Below are positions 4,837 through 5,289 of a DNA stretch of 5,289 nt, in pieces. Positions within the stretch are counted from its first letter, which is position 1. Each line of letters opens with the position of its first letter. The position numbers were made by a program, and so were the translations under genes. The notes beneath the pieces were generated by a model. It made no database searches, was not told the DNA's origin, and saw nothing but the letters and a program-made list of their open reading frames with translations. This stretch comes from Bacteroidales bacterium (GTDB lineage Bacteria; Bacteroidota; Bacteroidia; Bacteroidales; WCHB1-69), in assembly GCA_031273515.1 (NCBI GenBank), contig JAISRU010000029.1, forward strand, positions 1 through 5,289, written 5' to 3'.

Positions 4837-4842
4837 ATTGTC

Positions 4843-5058
4843 ATGAGAAATACACATATTGGCGCTTTGATACGGGAAAAACTAAAAAAAGAAGGACGCT
4901 CCGTAGTATGGCTTGCAGAAAAAATAAATTGTACTCCTTCAAATGTTTATAAAATATTTGGCAAATCCGCAATAAATACAGAACAACTTCGAGCTATATC
5001 CGATGCTCTTGATTTTGACTTTTTTTCCTGTTATTGCTTAACAGAGGAAGATAAATAA
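4843..5058 (+). CDS. Small XRE/Cro-type helix-turn-helix DNA-binding protein
   Basis: The 71-residue product from ATG 4843 begins MRNTHIGALIREKLKKEGRS. It contains an HTH of the XRE/Cro/CI class: WLAEKINC (about residues 23-30) as the end of the first HTH helix, TPSNVYKIFGKS as the recognition helix region, then INTEQLRAISDALDFDFF as a fourth helix. The RSVVWLAEK...NVYKIF pattern matches a family of very short single-domain regulators common in Bacteroidota, with no partner domain. It probably acts as a cytoplasmic transcriptional regulator; its targets are unknown. The frame is open back to 4699, but that extension crosses the preceding terminator and is hydrophobic without being a good signal peptide, so ATG 4843 is preferred. 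The C-terminal CYCLTEEDK is short. No toxin gene or phage gene adjoins it in the window. Confidence 0.85.
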   Translation: MRNTHIGALIREKLKKEGRSVVWLAEKINCTPSNVYKIFGKSAINTEQLRAISDALDFDFFSCYCLTEEDK

Positions 5059-5100
5059 TTCAAGACAATAATCCTGTAAATCGACGCACGAAGCGAGAGT

Positions 5101-5122
5101 AGCGGCAAACTTGTTTGCTGCT
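5101..5122. other. Hairpin AGCGGCAAAC-TT-GTTTGCTGCT
   Basis: A near-perfect 10-bp stem with one G-T pair and a very short TT turn, 42 bases after the XRE gene stop. No T-tract follows on either strand, so it is not a standard intrinsic terminator. It may be another intergenic repeat unit or a 3' end structure. Confidence 0.5.
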
Positions 5123-5203
5123 GCCGAACAAGAAGGAGAGAGGCGAAGCCAATCCTGATTCAGACAAAAGGAGTGAACGGGTAGTAGAGTAGGGTAGGGG
5201 ATA

Positions 5204-5287
5204 AACGACGATTGCGCTCCCGCCAGACACGAATGCGCAACTGAGAGACACGAGTGCGCAACTGAGAGACACGAGTGCGCTGTCGAC
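5204..5287. repeat. 21-bp tandem repeat at the right edge
   Basis: Units at 5225-5245 and 5246-5266 differ at one base, and a third starts at 5267 and matches up to 5280 before diverging. The core is AGACACGAGTGCGCAACTG. The preceding 21 bases (5204-5224) match weakly (12 of 21) and may be a decayed unit. Because 21 is a multiple of three, the minus strand reads as a seven-residue repeat, but no coding signal supports a gene there. The last ten bases, CTGTCGACAG, are a perfect palindrome. Confidence 0.8.
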
Positions 5288-5289
5288 AG

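Noticed and set aside
4699..4842. N-terminal extension of the XRE regulator
   Set aside because: It would start within the preceding terminator and add non-conserved residues; ATG 4843 gives a normal single-domain protein.
5060..5272. 70-codon minus-strand open frame at the right edge
   Set aside because: Its apparent repeats come from the 21-bp DNA repeat; no start signal or recognisable fold.

Overview
The window looks like chromosomal DNA from a member of the Bacteroidota, probably Bacteroidales. Three things point that way: RnfC and RnfD of the short, Bacteroidales-like kind; two matches to the Bacteroidota -7 promoter box TAnnTTTG, at 426-433 and 3971-3978; and A/T-rich start regions without a clear Shine-Dalgarno sequence. 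No database search was possible, so family names rest on motif recognition.

Layout, left to right. Positions 1-132 are probably the last 43 codons of a gene that begins outside the window, followed at once by a weak intrinsic terminator. Positions 133-470 are noncoding, with dispersed repeat fragments and a promoter box. rnfC (471-1805) and rnfD (1830-2810) form a two-gene operon for the NADH-binding and FMN-carrying subunits of the ion-pumping Rnf ferredoxin:NAD+ oxidoreductase. The other four subunit genes (rnfB, rnfG, rnfE, rnfA) are not in the window. Positions 2811-4000 are about 1.2 kb without a convincing gene. They are packed with repeats: a 7-bp tandem repeat, a roughly 10-bp periodic array, short hairpin elements, six copies of a 22-bp tandem repeat, a 14-bp-stem hairpin, and three hairpin-plus-tail elements. 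Positions 4001-4651 encode a secreted, probably outer-membrane beta-barrel protein with its own promoter box and a strong terminator. Positions 4843-5058 encode a 71-residue XRE/Cro-type DNA-binding protein. The right edge (5059-5289) has a hairpin and a 21-bp tandem repeat.

RnfC and RnfD act together in one membrane complex. The barrel protein and the small regulator are separate transcription units with no evident link to Rnf. I did not find a clearly new biological system. The most unusual content is the density and variety of structured noncoding repeats, their placement on both sides of an rnfCD pair cut off from the rest of its operon, and a family of hairpin-plus-tail elements whose stems differ in sequence but remain paired.
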